DNA from: Saccharothrix sp. NRRL B-16348
GTDB taxonomy: Bacteria; Actinomycetota; Actinomycetes; Mycobacteriales; Pseudonocardiaceae
NCBI RefSeq assembly: GCF_001280085.1
Contig: NZ_LGED01000013.1
Coordinates: 99,058-163,057, forward strand
Length of the DNA: 64,000 nucleotides
Direction: 5' to 3'
Shown in pieces: positions 16,377 to 28,009 of this stretch; positions within the stretch are counted from its first letter, which is position 1; each line of letters starts with the position of its first letter. Made by a program: the position numbers and the translations under genes. Below the pieces are notes generated by a model. It saw only the letters and a list, made by a program, of their open reading frames with translations. It had not been told where the DNA came from and did not search any database.

Positions 16377-17292
16377 AGCGCTGATGGGTGGCGATCGGGG
16401 TCGTCGTCATGCTCGGCCTGGTCGCGGCGGGGTTGGTCGTCCTCCTGCCGCCGGACCACCGCTTGACGTTCCTGATCGACGCCTCGGCGTCGGACGCGGA
16501 CTTCCGCGAGGTGGCGGACGCGGTCGGCGCGGCGGCCCGCAACGTGAGCGACGACGACGCGGTGGCCCTGCGCCGGTTGGGCGGTGACTGCGACCGGCCG
16601 GACAACACGGCCGAGGTCGTGCCGGTCGGCGCCGGCCAGGGCGGGCGGATCGACGAGGCCGCGCACGCGATCGCGCCGGGCGGCCGCGCCACGCTGCTCA
16701 GCGGCATCCTCGCCGCCATCGACGACTACTACCCGTTCCGGGGCGAGAAGAGCAACCGCGTCGTCGTGGTGGCCCGCAACGGCGTCGAGGCGTGCGAGAA
16801 GGACGCCGCCGCCGTCCGGGCGCTGGTCGAGGAGCACTCGACATGCTCATGCTGTTCGAGTTCACCGGAGACACCTGGGCGCTCAAGCAGTCCGGGACGT
16901 TCCTGTCCTGCGCGGAGGCGCCGGCCGAGGCGTGGCGGGAGTGGGCGATGCCGTGCGACTTCGACGACGTCGAGTGCCGTGGCGGCGACTCCCGCGTGAC
17001 GGTGATCGAGGGCTTCCTCGACTGCGCCGACGCCCTGGACATCGCGGACCGGTACCTGGCCGGCGTCGACGCCGGCGAGGCCCAGGGGCAGGGCCTGTTC
17101 TGGAACTCCGGGGAGTGGCAGTGCTTCTGGCCGTACCTGGAGGGCAGGCCCCACTCGGAGTCACCGCTCTCCTGCGTGCGGTCCAGCGACGAGTCGCAGA
17201 TCTACATCGGCGACTTCCAGGTCCACCGACGGCCGCGGTGCACGTCGAGCGAGCCGTCCGCATCGCCCTGCTCCGGCGCCGATCGCGGATGA
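16373..17292 (+). pseudogene. Disrupted vWA-like membrane protein (paralogue of the preceding gene)
   Basis: From GTG 16373 the frame reads V-K-R-stop (TGA 16382-16384)-W-V-A-I-G-V-V-V, that is, a signal anchor interrupted at codon 4. The same frame continues with LTFLIDASASDADFRE and RVVVVARNGVEACEKDAA, paralogous to the previous protein's QFLVDAALG and RIIVVTRHAADACDPDEE. Near 16840 the homologous sequence shifts frame. MLMLFEFTGDTW (ATG 16843) aligns with GIEFRFIGHRI of the paralogue and runs to TGA 17290-17292 with several cysteines. Loss of one base after TCG at ~16840 would explain the shift. Reinitiation at GTG 16388 is possible but would still give a truncated product. Either a decaying gene or two sequencing errors. 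Confidence 0.65.
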
Positions 17293-17366
17293 CCGGGTCG
17301 GCGGATGGCGGGTCCCCGGCGAGGGAGGGAACGTTGCGGTCACGCAACCTGGGGAGGTTCTCGTCC

Positions 17367-18860
17367 ATGGGACGAACAAGATCCATCGCGGCCACGCTCA
17401 CCGCACTGCTCGTCGGCGCCGCGCTCGCGGCCGTCGCACCGCTGCCCGCCGCCGCCGCGCCCACCGACGACGTCGTGATCAACCAGAAGCTGCAGGCCCT
17501 GGTCCAGCCGGTGCTGACCGCGTCGGCCGACAGCCGGCTCCGAGCGCTCGTGCGCCACCTGGCCCGCACCCGGTCGCACGGCGACACCGACGCGTTGCTG
17601 CGGGAGGTGGTCGAAGCCGCCGAGGACTCCTACGTCGTCAACCCGTACGAGCCGTGGTGGGTCGAGCTGAAGACCGCGGTCGCGGGCTTGCGCAGCGTCA
17701 ACGGCTTCGCCTACGAACCGCGGATCCACATCCCGAACGCCGACGAGGGCGTCACCACCCGTGACGAGGTCGTGGTGACCGTGGCGCCCGCCGACGAACG
17801 GGCCACCAGCGCTCCGGGTCACGTCCTCTCGCCCACCGGAGGCGTCCGACAACTGCCTAACGCGATCGACGAGGCCTACGCCACCACGAACGAGGTGTGG
17901 GTGCTCGCGGTCCACGAACCCACGTCCTCCCTCCCGACCCTCCAGGCGGAGGAGGTGAGCGGCCAGGCGCTGTGCGACCCGAACGGGCTGCGCGAGGACA
18001 AGGGCCTTGAGCACCTGCACCAGTGGCGGGTGCCGGACCGTGCCGCGTTCGGCAGTTGGTTCGAGGGCGGGTTGGAGATGCGGGTGCTGGTCATCACCAG
18101 CACGGGCGCCGTCCTGCGCCGGATCGTGCTGCCCGGCGTGAAGCAGCGGAACATCGACTCGTGGCAGGCGTCCGGGGTCTTCGTCACCACGTGGGACCGC
18201 TCGGTGCACGGCGACGTGCTCGCCTACCAGTGGTACGAGGAGGACGGCGGCCCGCAGGTCGACGTGGCCCTGTCCATCCCGACCACCGGCGGCTCGATCA
18301 CCACGAACGTCAGGTGGCACAAGCGCGACGACAACGCGGGCAACGCCGTGGTGCGGTTCGCCGACTCCACGCACCGGGAGCACGACACCGGTTCCGTCCG
18401 GTTCACCACGTGCAGCCAGGGCGGTGACAGCGTCACGGGCAACCTGGCGTGCGCGAGCATCGCGTCGGCGTCCAGCACGCACGTCGGGTACTCCCCCGAT
18501 CGCGTCAACGACTGCGTCCGCGACACCCGTCTCGGCGGCGCGCACAGTTGGGCCAACGCACCCGGCACGTGGCCGCCGGGCAGCCCGGAGTGGGTGCAGG
18601 TCGACTTCGGCAGCGCGAAATCGGTCCGCCGGGTCGTCGTCCACACCAGCGAGGGCTACCCGATCCGGGCGTTCCAGGTACAGGTCTGGGACGGCACGGC
18701 GTTCGTGACCGTCGCGAACGTGACCGACAACACAGCCCTCGCGGTCTCCGTCACGTTCCCAGCCCGGACCTCGCGCGTGGTCCGGATCAGCGCCTCCCAG
18801 GGGCCCATCCACCAGCCCGGCTACGTGCGGGTCAACGAGCTGGAGGTCTACGCGACCTGA
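17367..18860 (+). CDS. Secreted protein with C-terminal discoidin (F5/8 type C-like) domain
   Basis: A 497-residue exported protein. A Sec signal peptide (MGRTRSIAATLTALLVGAAL ... AAA-APTDD) follows ATG 17367, with GGGGAGG 9 nt upstream. The central ~320 residues are of unknown family, with a helical N-terminal part (KLQALVQPVLTASADSRLRALVRHL) and a beta-rich part containing several Trp. The last ~130 residues match a discoidin/CBM32-like jelly roll (SASSTHVGYSPDRVNDC ... WVQVDFGSAKSVRRVVVHT ... GYVRVNELEVYAT). A glycan- or surface-binding secreted protein is likely; the catalytic nature, if any, is not evident. Confidence 0.7.
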   Translation: MGRTRSIAATLTALLVGAALAAVAPLPAAAAPTDDVVINQKLQALVQPVLTASADSRLRALVRHLARTRSHGDTDALLREVVEAAEDSYVVNPYEPWWVELKTAVAGLRSVNGFAYEPRIHIPNADEGVTTRDEVVVTVAPADERATSAPGHVLSPTGGVRQLPNAIDEAYATTNEVWVLAVHEPTSSLPTLQAEEVSGQALCDPNGLREDKGLEHLHQWRVPDRAAFGSWFEGGLEMRVLVITSTGAVLRRIVLPGVKQRNIDSWQASGVFVTTWDRSVHGDVLAYQWYEEDGGPQVDVALSIPTTGGSITTNVRWHKRDDNAGNAVVRFADSTHREHDTGSVRFTTCSQGGDSVTGNLACASIASASSTHVGYSPDRVNDCVRDTRLGGAHSWANAPGTWPPGSPEWVQVDFGSAKSVRRVVVHTSEGYPIRAFQVQVWDGTAFVTVANVTDNTALAVSVTFPARTSRVVRISASQGPIHQPGYVRVNELEVYAT

Positions 18861-18871
18861 CCCGATTGCGA

Positions 18872-18903
18872 TCGAAAGCACAAACCACTTGTTCGAACGC
18901 ACA
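18872..18903. promoter_or_regulatory. 21-bp-phased direct repeats before the DeoR gene
   Basis: TCGAAAGCACA (18872-18882) and TCGAACGCACA (18893-18903) differ at one position and are exactly 21 bp apart, two helical turns. DeoR-family repressors typically bind direct repeats, so this is a likely autoregulatory operator. Confidence 0.5.
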
Positions 18904-18924
18904 TGATTTGCGACCGTTGCTCAC

Positions 18925-19701
18925 GTGAAGAGCGCCGACCGCCACCGGGTGATCATCGAACGGCTCCGCTCCGGCGCGCAGGTCGCCGTGGCGGAGCTGG
19001 CGGCCGCCACCGGCGCGTCGGAGATGACCATCCGCCGTGACCTCGACCTGCTCGCGGCGGGCGGTGCGCTGCGCCGGGTGCACGGCGGGGCGGTGCCGCT
19101 CAGCCCGGCGGGCGTCGAGCCGCCGTTCACCGCGCGCACGGCGACCGCGAACGACGCGAAGCGCGCCATCGCCGCGGCCGCGGTCGGGCTGATCCGGGAC
19201 GGCGAGACGATCGTGCTGGACAGCGGCACGACGGCGGTCGAGGTGGCCAAGCTGCTGCGTGGTCGCCCGGTCACCGTGATGCCGCTGTCCCTGCACGCGG
19301 TGCGCGAGCTGCTCGACGCGCCCGAGGTGCGGTTGCTGCTGCCCGGCGGCGAGCCGAGACCCGGCGAGCTGGCCATGGTGGGTCCGCTGGCGCTGGCGTC
19401 GCTGCGCGCCCTGCGGTTCGACGTCGCCGTGCTCAGCCCGTGCGCGTTCGACCTGGACGCCGGGCTCACCGCGCACAACCTGGCCGACGCCGAGGTCAAG
19501 CAGCAGGCGATGGCCGTGTCCCGCCGCACGATCGTGCTCGCCGACGCCACCAAGTTCGAGCGCACCGCGCTCGCGCACGTCTGCACCGCCGACCGGCCGG
19601 ACGTGCTGGTCACCGATTCCGACTCCCCCGCCGACGTGCGCCGCGAGCTGGCCGCACGCGGGGTGCTCGTGCACGTAGCCGAACGACTGGAGACCCTGTG
19701 A
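18925..19701 (+). CDS. DeoR-family transcriptional regulator
   Basis: A 258-residue repressor. The N-terminal HTH_DeoR has its usual signature (VKSADRHRVIIERLRSG ... VAELAAATGASEMTIRRDLDLLAAGGALRRVHGGAV). The sugar-phosphate sensor domain follows (IRDGETIVLDSGTTAVEVAKLL, and NLADAEVKQQAM with the conserved Lys). It overlaps the MFS gene (GTGA) and is very likely co-transcribed with it, pointing to control of sugar or polyol transport. Effector not identifiable. Confidence 0.93.
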   Translation: MKSADRHRVIIERLRSGAQVAVAELAAATGASEMTIRRDLDLLAAGGALRRVHGGAVPLSPAGVEPPFTARTATANDAKRAIAAAAVGLIRDGETIVLDSGTTAVEVAKLLRGRPVTVMPLSLHAVRELLDAPEVRLLLPGGEPRPGELAMVGPLALASLRALRFDVAVLSPCAFDLDAGLTAHNLADAEVKQQAMAVSRRTIVLADATKFERTALAHVCTADRPDVLVTDSDSPADVRRELAARGVLVHVAERLETL

Positions 19702-20879
19702 CGACCGCCCTGCCGCGTGCCGCACGCGTCGCGACGTGGATCTACTTCACCATCAACGGGTTCGCCGTCGGCCTGTGGGTGGTGCACATCCCGAACGTCG
19801 AACGCGCGACCGGCATCTCGCACAGCGCCCTCGGCGGGCTGCTGCTCGTGCTGGGCGCGGCGGCGTTCCTCGGCATGCAGGTGGCCGGTCCGCTCGCCGA
19901 CCGGTTGGGCCAGCGCAAGCTGCTGCCCGCGGCCGGGGTGCTGCTCGGCGTCGCCCTGTTCTTCCCGGGCCTGGCCACGTCGTGGTGGACGTTGGGGCTG
20001 GCCCTGGCGTGCTTCGGCTTCGGCAACGGCACGATCGACGTCGCGATGAACTCGCACGCCGTGGTCGTGGAACGGGCCTACCCGCGGCCGATCATGGCGT
20101 CGTTCCACGCGATGTGGTCGATCGGCGGCGCGATCGCGGCGGTCGTGGGCGCGGCCACGCTGGGCGCCGACGTGCCCACGGCGGTGACGTTGAGCGCGTG
20201 CGGCGTGTTCACCATCGTGGTGTCGCTGGTGACCGGCCGGTTCCTGATGGACGGCCGTCCCGAGCCGGACGAGGCCGCGGCGGAGGCGCCGGCGGCCAAG
20301 CCGTCGACCAGGCTGGTGTGGCTGCTGGGCGCGATCGCGTTCGCCATGATGCTCGCCGAGGGCGTCGCCAACGACTGGGCCGCGCTGCACGCCGAGGATG
20401 TCCTGGGCACGTCCACCAGCACGGCGGCGTTCGCGTACGGGTCGTTCGCGGTGGCGATGACGGTGGGCCGGTTCGCCACCGACCGGGTGGCCGCGCTCGT
20501 CGGGCCGGTCGCGATCGTGCGGTACGGGGCGGCGCTGGCCGCGTTCGGGCTCACGCTCGTGGTGTTCTCGCCGTGGGTGTGGTTGGCGTTCGCGGGCTGG
20601 GCGTTGTTCGGCCTGGGCTTGTCGGGCAGCGTGCCGCAGCTGTTCTCGGCCGCGGGCAACCTGGACAAGCGGTCGTCGGGCGCGTTGATGGCCCGGGTCG
20701 TCGGCCTGGGCTACGTGGGCCTGCTCGCGGGTCCGGCGTTGATCGGCGGTCTGGCGCACTGGATCCCGCTGAACGTGGCGTTCCTCGTGCCGGTGGTGTT
20801 GTGCCTGCTGGCCGTGGGTTTCGCGAACGTGCTCGCGCCGCGTGCGGCACCGGCGGAGGAGCCCATCGGGTCGCGTTGA
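19698..20879 (+). CDS. MFS transporter (YbjJ-like) co-transcribed with deoR-type gene
   Basis: A 393-residue, 12-helix transporter. The N-terminus is WIYFTINGFAVGLWVVHIPNV. The loop 2-3 motif is GPLADRLGQRKLLP, and the helix-4/5 region is GNGTIDVAMNSHAVVVE, typical of the FucP/YbjJ-like MFS group that contains sugar transporters. The GTG start overlaps the DeoR stop by 4 nt. Probable substrate: a sugar or sugar derivative sensed by the DeoR protein. Direction of transport unknown. Confidence 0.9.
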   Translation: MTTALPRAARVATWIYFTINGFAVGLWVVHIPNVERATGISHSALGGLLLVLGAAAFLGMQVAGPLADRLGQRKLLPAAGVLLGVALFFPGLATSWWTLGLALACFGFGNGTIDVAMNSHAVVVERAYPRPIMASFHAMWSIGGAIAAVVGAATLGADVPTAVTLSACGVFTIVVSLVTGRFLMDGRPEPDEAAAEAPAAKPSTRLVWLLGAIAFAMMLAEGVANDWAALHAEDVLGTSTSTAAFAYGSFAVAMTVGRFATDRVAALVGPVAIVRYGAALAAFGLTLVVFSPWVWLAFAGWALFGLGLSGSVPQLFSAAGNLDKRSSGALMARVVGLGYVGLLAGPALIGGLAHWIPLNVAFLVPVVLCLLAVGFANVLAPRAAPAEEPIGSR

Positions 20880-20900
20880 CCCGTGTCGTCCGAAAAATGC

Positions 20901-20914
20901 GGAGCACGTGCTCC
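20901..20914. promoter_or_regulatory. Perfect 14-bp palindrome
   Basis: GGAGCACGTGCTCC lies in the 40-bp gap between the MFS gene and the NLR-like gene, just ahead of the latter's start. It is an operator candidate. As RNA it is too tight to form a terminator. Confidence 0.35.
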
Positions 20915-20919
20915 GTGCG

Positions 20920-23004
20920 ATGCTGATCGACGTGGACCGAGCGCGACCGCCTCGACGGGTGTTCATCAGCCACACGTCGGAGCTGCGCGGGTTGCCGTCG
21001 GGCCGGTCGTTCGTGGACGCGGTGGAGTCCGCGATCAGCCGCGCGGGCGACGCGGTGATCGACATGGCGTACTTCGCCGCGCGGGACGAGAAGCCCGCGC
21101 AGGTGTGCCGCGAGGCGGTGCTGAAGGCCGACGTCTACGTGCTGCTGGCCGGGTTCCGGTACGGGTCGCCGGTGCGGGACCGGCCCGAGGTGTCCTACAC
21201 CGAGCTGGAGTTCGAGGTCGCGGGCGAGGCCGGCATCCCGCGGCTGGTGTTCCTGCTCGGGCCGGACGCGGAGGGGCCGGCGGGGCTGTTCCTGGACCGC
21301 GAGCACGGCCCCCGTCAGGACAGGTTCCGGGCTCGGCTGGCGGAGTTCGGCACCGTCGTGACGGTGTCGTCCCCGGCGGAGGCGGAGACCGCGGTGCACC
21401 ACGCGCTCGCGGAGCTGGCCGCCGACCGTCCCGCCGGCGCGACCACGCGGCTGTGGAACCTGCCCGCGCCGCTGTCCCGCTTCACCGGCCGTGACGACCT
21501 GTTGGCGGGGTTGCGGCGGGAGCTGACCCGGCACGGGTGCGTCGCCCTGCTCGGCATGAGCGGGGTGGGGAAGACGACGACCGTACTGGAGTACGCGCAG
21601 CGGTTCGCCGGCGAGTACGACGTCGCCTGGTGGGTGCCCGCTGGCGCGCCGGAGCTGGTCGTGAACCACCTGGCGGAGCTGGCGCGGGCGTTGCGACTGG
21701 CCGGGCCGTCGGACAGCGCCGGCGCGGCGGTGGCCCGGTTATCGGGCGCTCTCCGCGCGCAGGGTCGTTGGCTGCTGGTGTTCGACAGCGCGGAGGACCC
21801 GGCGGCGTTACGCGGGTTGCTGCCCGGTGGCGCCGGGCACGTGGTGATCACCACCCGCAACCCGGACTGGCACGACCTCGCGACGTCGGTGCCGGTCGCG
21901 CCGTTCGCCCGGGCCGAGTCGGTCGAGCTGCTGTGCTCCATGGCCTACCACTTGGACGAGGCGAACGCGGGGCGGGTCGCGGAGGCGCTGGGCGACTTGC
22001 CGTTGGCGGTCGACCAGGCGGCGGCGTTGCTGGCCGACACCACGTTGGACGCGGACGGCTACCTGTCGCGGCTGCGGGTCGAGGCCGACAAGGCGTTGGG
22101 CGGGAACAAGGGTGTCGGCGGCTACCCGACGTCGGTCGCCGTGTCGTGGTCGGAGGCGTTCGACCGGCTGGCGGACAAGGACGTTGCGGCGTTCCAACTG
22201 CTGTCGCTGATCGCGTGGTTGGCGCCGGTGCCCGTGCCGCTGACGTTGTTCGCCCGCCACCACGAGCTGCTCCCCGCGCCGTTGGCGGAGATCGCGGCGG
22301 ATCCGGTGATGTTGCAGGCCACCCTGGCGGAACTGCGGCGTCAGGCGATGGTGCAGCCCGGCCGGGACAGCGTGCGGCTGCACACGGTGCCCGCCACCCT
22401 GCTGCGGGCGCGGGCGGACGGCACGGCCGGGCCGTTGCTGGGGTGGCCGACCACCGCGGTGCTGCTCCTGTGCGCGGCGGTGCCCCAGGGGCAGGGTGAC
22501 GATCCGGCGGTGTGGTCGACGTGGCGGCAGTTGCTGCCGCACGTGCTGGCGGTCACCGGACCCGACCGGGACCTGCGGCTCGTCGGCCACGACATCGCGT
22601 GGCTGCTGGACCGGACCGCGACCTACCTCAACCGGTCCGGTGAGCCTGCGCAGGCGGTGCCGCTGCGGCGTCGTGCGCACGACCTGTGCCGGGAACTGCT
22701 GTCCGATCAGCACCCGAACACCCTGGTGGTGGCCAACAACCTCGCGGCGGACCTGCGCGGTGTCGGCGACCAAGCCGGCGCGCGTGCGTTGGACGAGGAG
22801 ACGTTGGCGCACCGCCGTCACGTGCTCGGCCACGACCACCCGGACACGCTGGTCTCGGCGGTCAACCTGGCCCGCAGCCTGTGGGAGGCCGGCGAGCGGT
22901 GGCGGGCGCGTGAGCTGGACGAGGACACGCTGGCCAGGTGCCTGCGGGTGCTCGGTCCGGACCACGTGACGACCCGGTTGGTCAAGAACAACCTCATCGG
23001 GTGA
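20920..23004 (+). CDS. NLR-like STAND protein: DUF4062 - NB-ARC - TPR
   Basis: A ~694-residue protein (ATG 20920; GTG 20935 also possible; no good RBS). The N-terminal ~150 residues are a DUF4062 module, a TIR-like flavodoxin fold (RRVFISHTSELRGLP, AVIDMAYFAARDEKPAQVCREAV, YVLLAGFRYGSPV). An NB-ARC ATPase follows, with P-loop GMSGVGKTTT near residue 212, Walker B RWLLVFDSAED and HVVITTRNPDW. TPR repeats of the TPR_10/12 type close the protein (LLSDQHPNTLVVANNLAADLRGVGDQAGARALDEETLAHRR). Architectures of this kind act as antiphage sensors or as signalling scaffolds in actinomycetes. A defence role here is inferred from domain order only. Confidence 0.88.
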   Translation: MLIDVDRARPPRRVFISHTSELRGLPSGRSFVDAVESAISRAGDAVIDMAYFAARDEKPAQVCREAVLKADVYVLLAGFRYGSPVRDRPEVSYTELEFEVAGEAGIPRLVFLLGPDAEGPAGLFLDREHGPRQDRFRARLAEFGTVVTVSSPAEAETAVHHALAELAADRPAGATTRLWNLPAPLSRFTGRDDLLAGLRRELTRHGCVALLGMSGVGKTTTVLEYAQRFAGEYDVAWWVPAGAPELVVNHLAELARALRLAGPSDSAGAAVARLSGALRAQGRWLLVFDSAEDPAALRGLLPGGAGHVVITTRNPDWHDLATSVPVAPFARAESVELLCSMAYHLDEANAGRVAEALGDLPLAVDQAAALLADTTLDADGYLSRLRVEADKALGGNKGVGGYPTSVAVSWSEAFDRLADKDVAAFQLLSLIAWLAPVPVPLTLFARHHELLPAPLAEIAADPVMLQATLAELRRQAMVQPGRDSVRLHTVPATLLRARADGTAGPLLGWPTTAVLLLCAAVPQGQGDDPAVWSTWRQLLPHVLAVTGPDRDLRLVGHDIAWLLDRTATYLNRSGEPAQAVPLRRRAHDLCRELLSDQHPNTLVVANNLAADLRGVGDQAGARALDEETLAHRRHVLGHDHPDTLVSAVNLARSLWEAGERWRARELDEDTLARCLRVLGPDHVTTRLVKNNLIG

Positions 23005-26289
<3,285 letters not shown>

Positions 26290-26319
26290 CGTCCCGCCGC
26301 GCACCTCTAGGAAACGACC

Positions 26320-27100
26320 TAGGGCGTGTCCGCCGGGTCATGATCGGGTTTGTCTGGAGCAGCTCGGATCCAGTCGATGGTCTCGACGATGTCGTTGGTG
26401 GCCTGCCAGTGCAGGGCGAGCTTGTCGAACGACGGGGGCCGCCCGCCGGCCGATCCCTTGCACAGCCGGTTGGCGACCTGGTCCCGCCGCCGGGGATCAC
26501 CGCCCTGATCTCCCCGACATCGCAGCGAGGTCCGGTTCGCCCCGCTGCCGTGGGCCTTGTCCGCGGTCAGCGAGTCCGGACGCTTCCGCGGCCGGCCGCG
26601 CCACCGGGCCGGGGCACAGCGATGCCCTCCAGCAGCGCCTCCAACCGCTTCGTGTCCGCAGTCTGGCCGGGCGTGACGTGGATGGACAGCGAGCGGCCCC
26701 GGCCGTCCGCGATAGTGTGGATCTTGGACATAAGCCCGCCCCGGGACCGGCCCAAGCCTTGGGCTGCCCGCGACTCCTCCGGACACAACCCCTTTTCGGG
26801 CACCGGCCGCGTGCTGGTGGGCGCGCACGATCGTGGAGTCGGCCTGCGCGTCCCAGTCGATGTCGCCCTCGGCCTCGGCACGGCCCTGGACCTGCCGCTT
26901 CAGCCGCGCCCACGTCCCGTCGACCGCCCACCGGCGATAGCCCGTCCTCATCCGCCACAGAATCCCGTTGACCACCCCGCCCGGACTTCGGGCCCGGAAG
27001 CAACGGCTCCAGAATCGCCCACTCCGCATCCGTCAGATCACCACGCGCCACACGACATTTGATCAAACCCCATGATCAACCTTCCGGCGGACACGACCTA
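26320..27100. mobile_element. Decayed IS5-family insertion sequence
   Basis: Terminal inverted repeats TAGGGCGTGTCCGCCGG (26320-26336) and the complement of TAGGTCGTGTCCGCCGG (27084-27100) match at 16 of 17 positions. The ends sit at CTA/TA, consistent with a TA or CTA target duplication. The 0.78-kb body carries a transposase reading frame on the minus strand that is broken and internally deleted. Non-autonomous. Confidence 0.8.
26330..27066 (-). pseudogene. IS5-family transposase, frameshifted and internally deleted
   Basis: Family segments appear in order but in different frames. VARGDLTDAEWAILEPLLPG is in the first frame. GILWRMRTG joined directly to YRRWAVDGTWARLKRQVQ (the usual VPWRDLPERYG block is missing) and DIDWDAQADSTIVRAHQHAAGA are in the second. 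MSKIHTIADGRGRSLSIHVTPGQ with DTKRLEALLEGI is in the third. The second frame returns for GRPRKRPDSLTADKA and the C-terminal FDKLALHWQATNDIVETIDW. At least three shifts plus a deletion, so no active DDE transposase. Confidence 0.8.
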
Positions 27101-27862
27101 ACGCGCCGGCTTGCGGGCCTCGATCAGGAAGCGGCGGGAGTGGGCGGTGAACGGGCCGTCGGCCTGGATCCGTTCGTGCAGCGCTGCCAGGCGGTCGCGG
27201 TACTTCCCGACGGTGAAGTCCGGGACGAACCAGATGACCTTGCGCAGGAAGTAGACCATCGCGCCGACGTCGAAGAACTCCATCTTCAGCTCGGCGGTCC
27301 GCAGGTCGACGACGTCGAGGCCGGCCGCTTCCGCTTGGGCCTTGGCCAGTTCCGGCTCGCGATCGCTGTGCCCCAACGGTTTCGGGCCGAGGAAGAAGTC
27401 GTAGACCTCGTGGCCGCTGTCCGGGCCGACCTGCTGGGAGAAGTAGGTGCCGCCCGGCCTGAGGACGCGGGCGATATCGGCCCAGTGGACCGTCACCGGG
27501 TGGCGGCTGGTGACCAGGTCGAAGGTGCCGTCGGCGAACGGCAGCGGCGGCTGGTCCTCGTCGGCGACCACGACGACGCCCTTGGCCCGCAGGTTCTCCT
27601 GCGCCCGCGCGATGTTCGGCGGCCAGGACTCCGTCGCGACCATCGCCTTGGCCGCGCGCTGCGGAATCCCGGCCAGCACCTCGCCACCGCCGGTCTGGAC
27701 GTCCAGGCTCATCGACGCGCGACCGACCCGTTCGCCCATCAGCTTCTGGTAGCCCCAGGGCGGTCGCTCCTCGGTGGCCCGGCCGTCGAGCCACGAGAAG
27801 TCCCAGCCGGTGACGTCGACCGCGGCGGCCTCCGCGACCAGCGGGTCGAATCCCTTGTCCAT
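27098..27862 (-). CDS. Class I SAM-dependent methyltransferase
   Basis: A 254-residue protein. ATG 27862 (MDKGFDPLVAEAAAVDVTGW) has GGGAGG just upstream. The Rossmann methyltransferase core is visible (SLDVQTGGGEVLAGIP as motif I, VVVADEDQPPLPFADGTFDLVTSRHPVTVHWADIARVLRPGGTYFSQQVGP). The short methyltransferase-like proteins of this type act on small molecules, but the substrate is not evident. The TAG stop is formed by CTA at 27098-27100, exactly the outer end of the IS, so the insertion sits at the end of this gene. Whether codons were lost is unclear; the last residues (RRFLIEARKPAR) look like a normal family end. Confidence 0.85.
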   Translation of the reverse strand: MDKGFDPLVAEAAAVDVTGWDFSWLDGRATEERPPWGYQKLMGERVGRASMSLDVQTGGGEVLAGIPQRAAKAMVATESWPPNIARAQENLRAKGVVVVADEDQPPLPFADGTFDLVTSRHPVTVHWADIARVLRPGGTYFSQQVGPDSGHEVYDFFLGPKPLGHSDREPELAKAQAEAAGLDVVDLRTAELKMEFFDVGAMVYFLRKVIWFVPDFTVGKYRDRLAALHERIQADGPFTAHSRRFLIEARKPAR

Positions 27863-28009
27863 GAACGCCTCCCGTGCGTGAGGGTACCGGAACATTACTT
27901 TCGTCAAGGCAGACCCACGACGAAGGTGATGGTGAAGTCCTGGCTATCGTGCACTGCGGGCGGTGGCGGGATTTGCCTATGTTTTCGGTGTCGCTTTCGA
28001 ATTGTGCTG

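Noticed and set aside
16382..16384. TGA as selenocysteine codon in the vWA-like paralogue
   Set aside because: It lies at codon 4 in a signal-anchor region with no SECIS-like hairpin or selenoprotein family match; a nonsense change is simpler.
20901..20914. GGAGCACGTGCTCC as an intrinsic terminator for the MFS gene
   Set aside because: There is no room for a loop in a contiguous 14-bp palindrome; a protein-binding site is more plausible.
26319..27066. Several separate transposase ORFs as distinct genes
   Set aside because: They are pieces of one IS5-type transposase in different frames between matching terminal inverted repeats.
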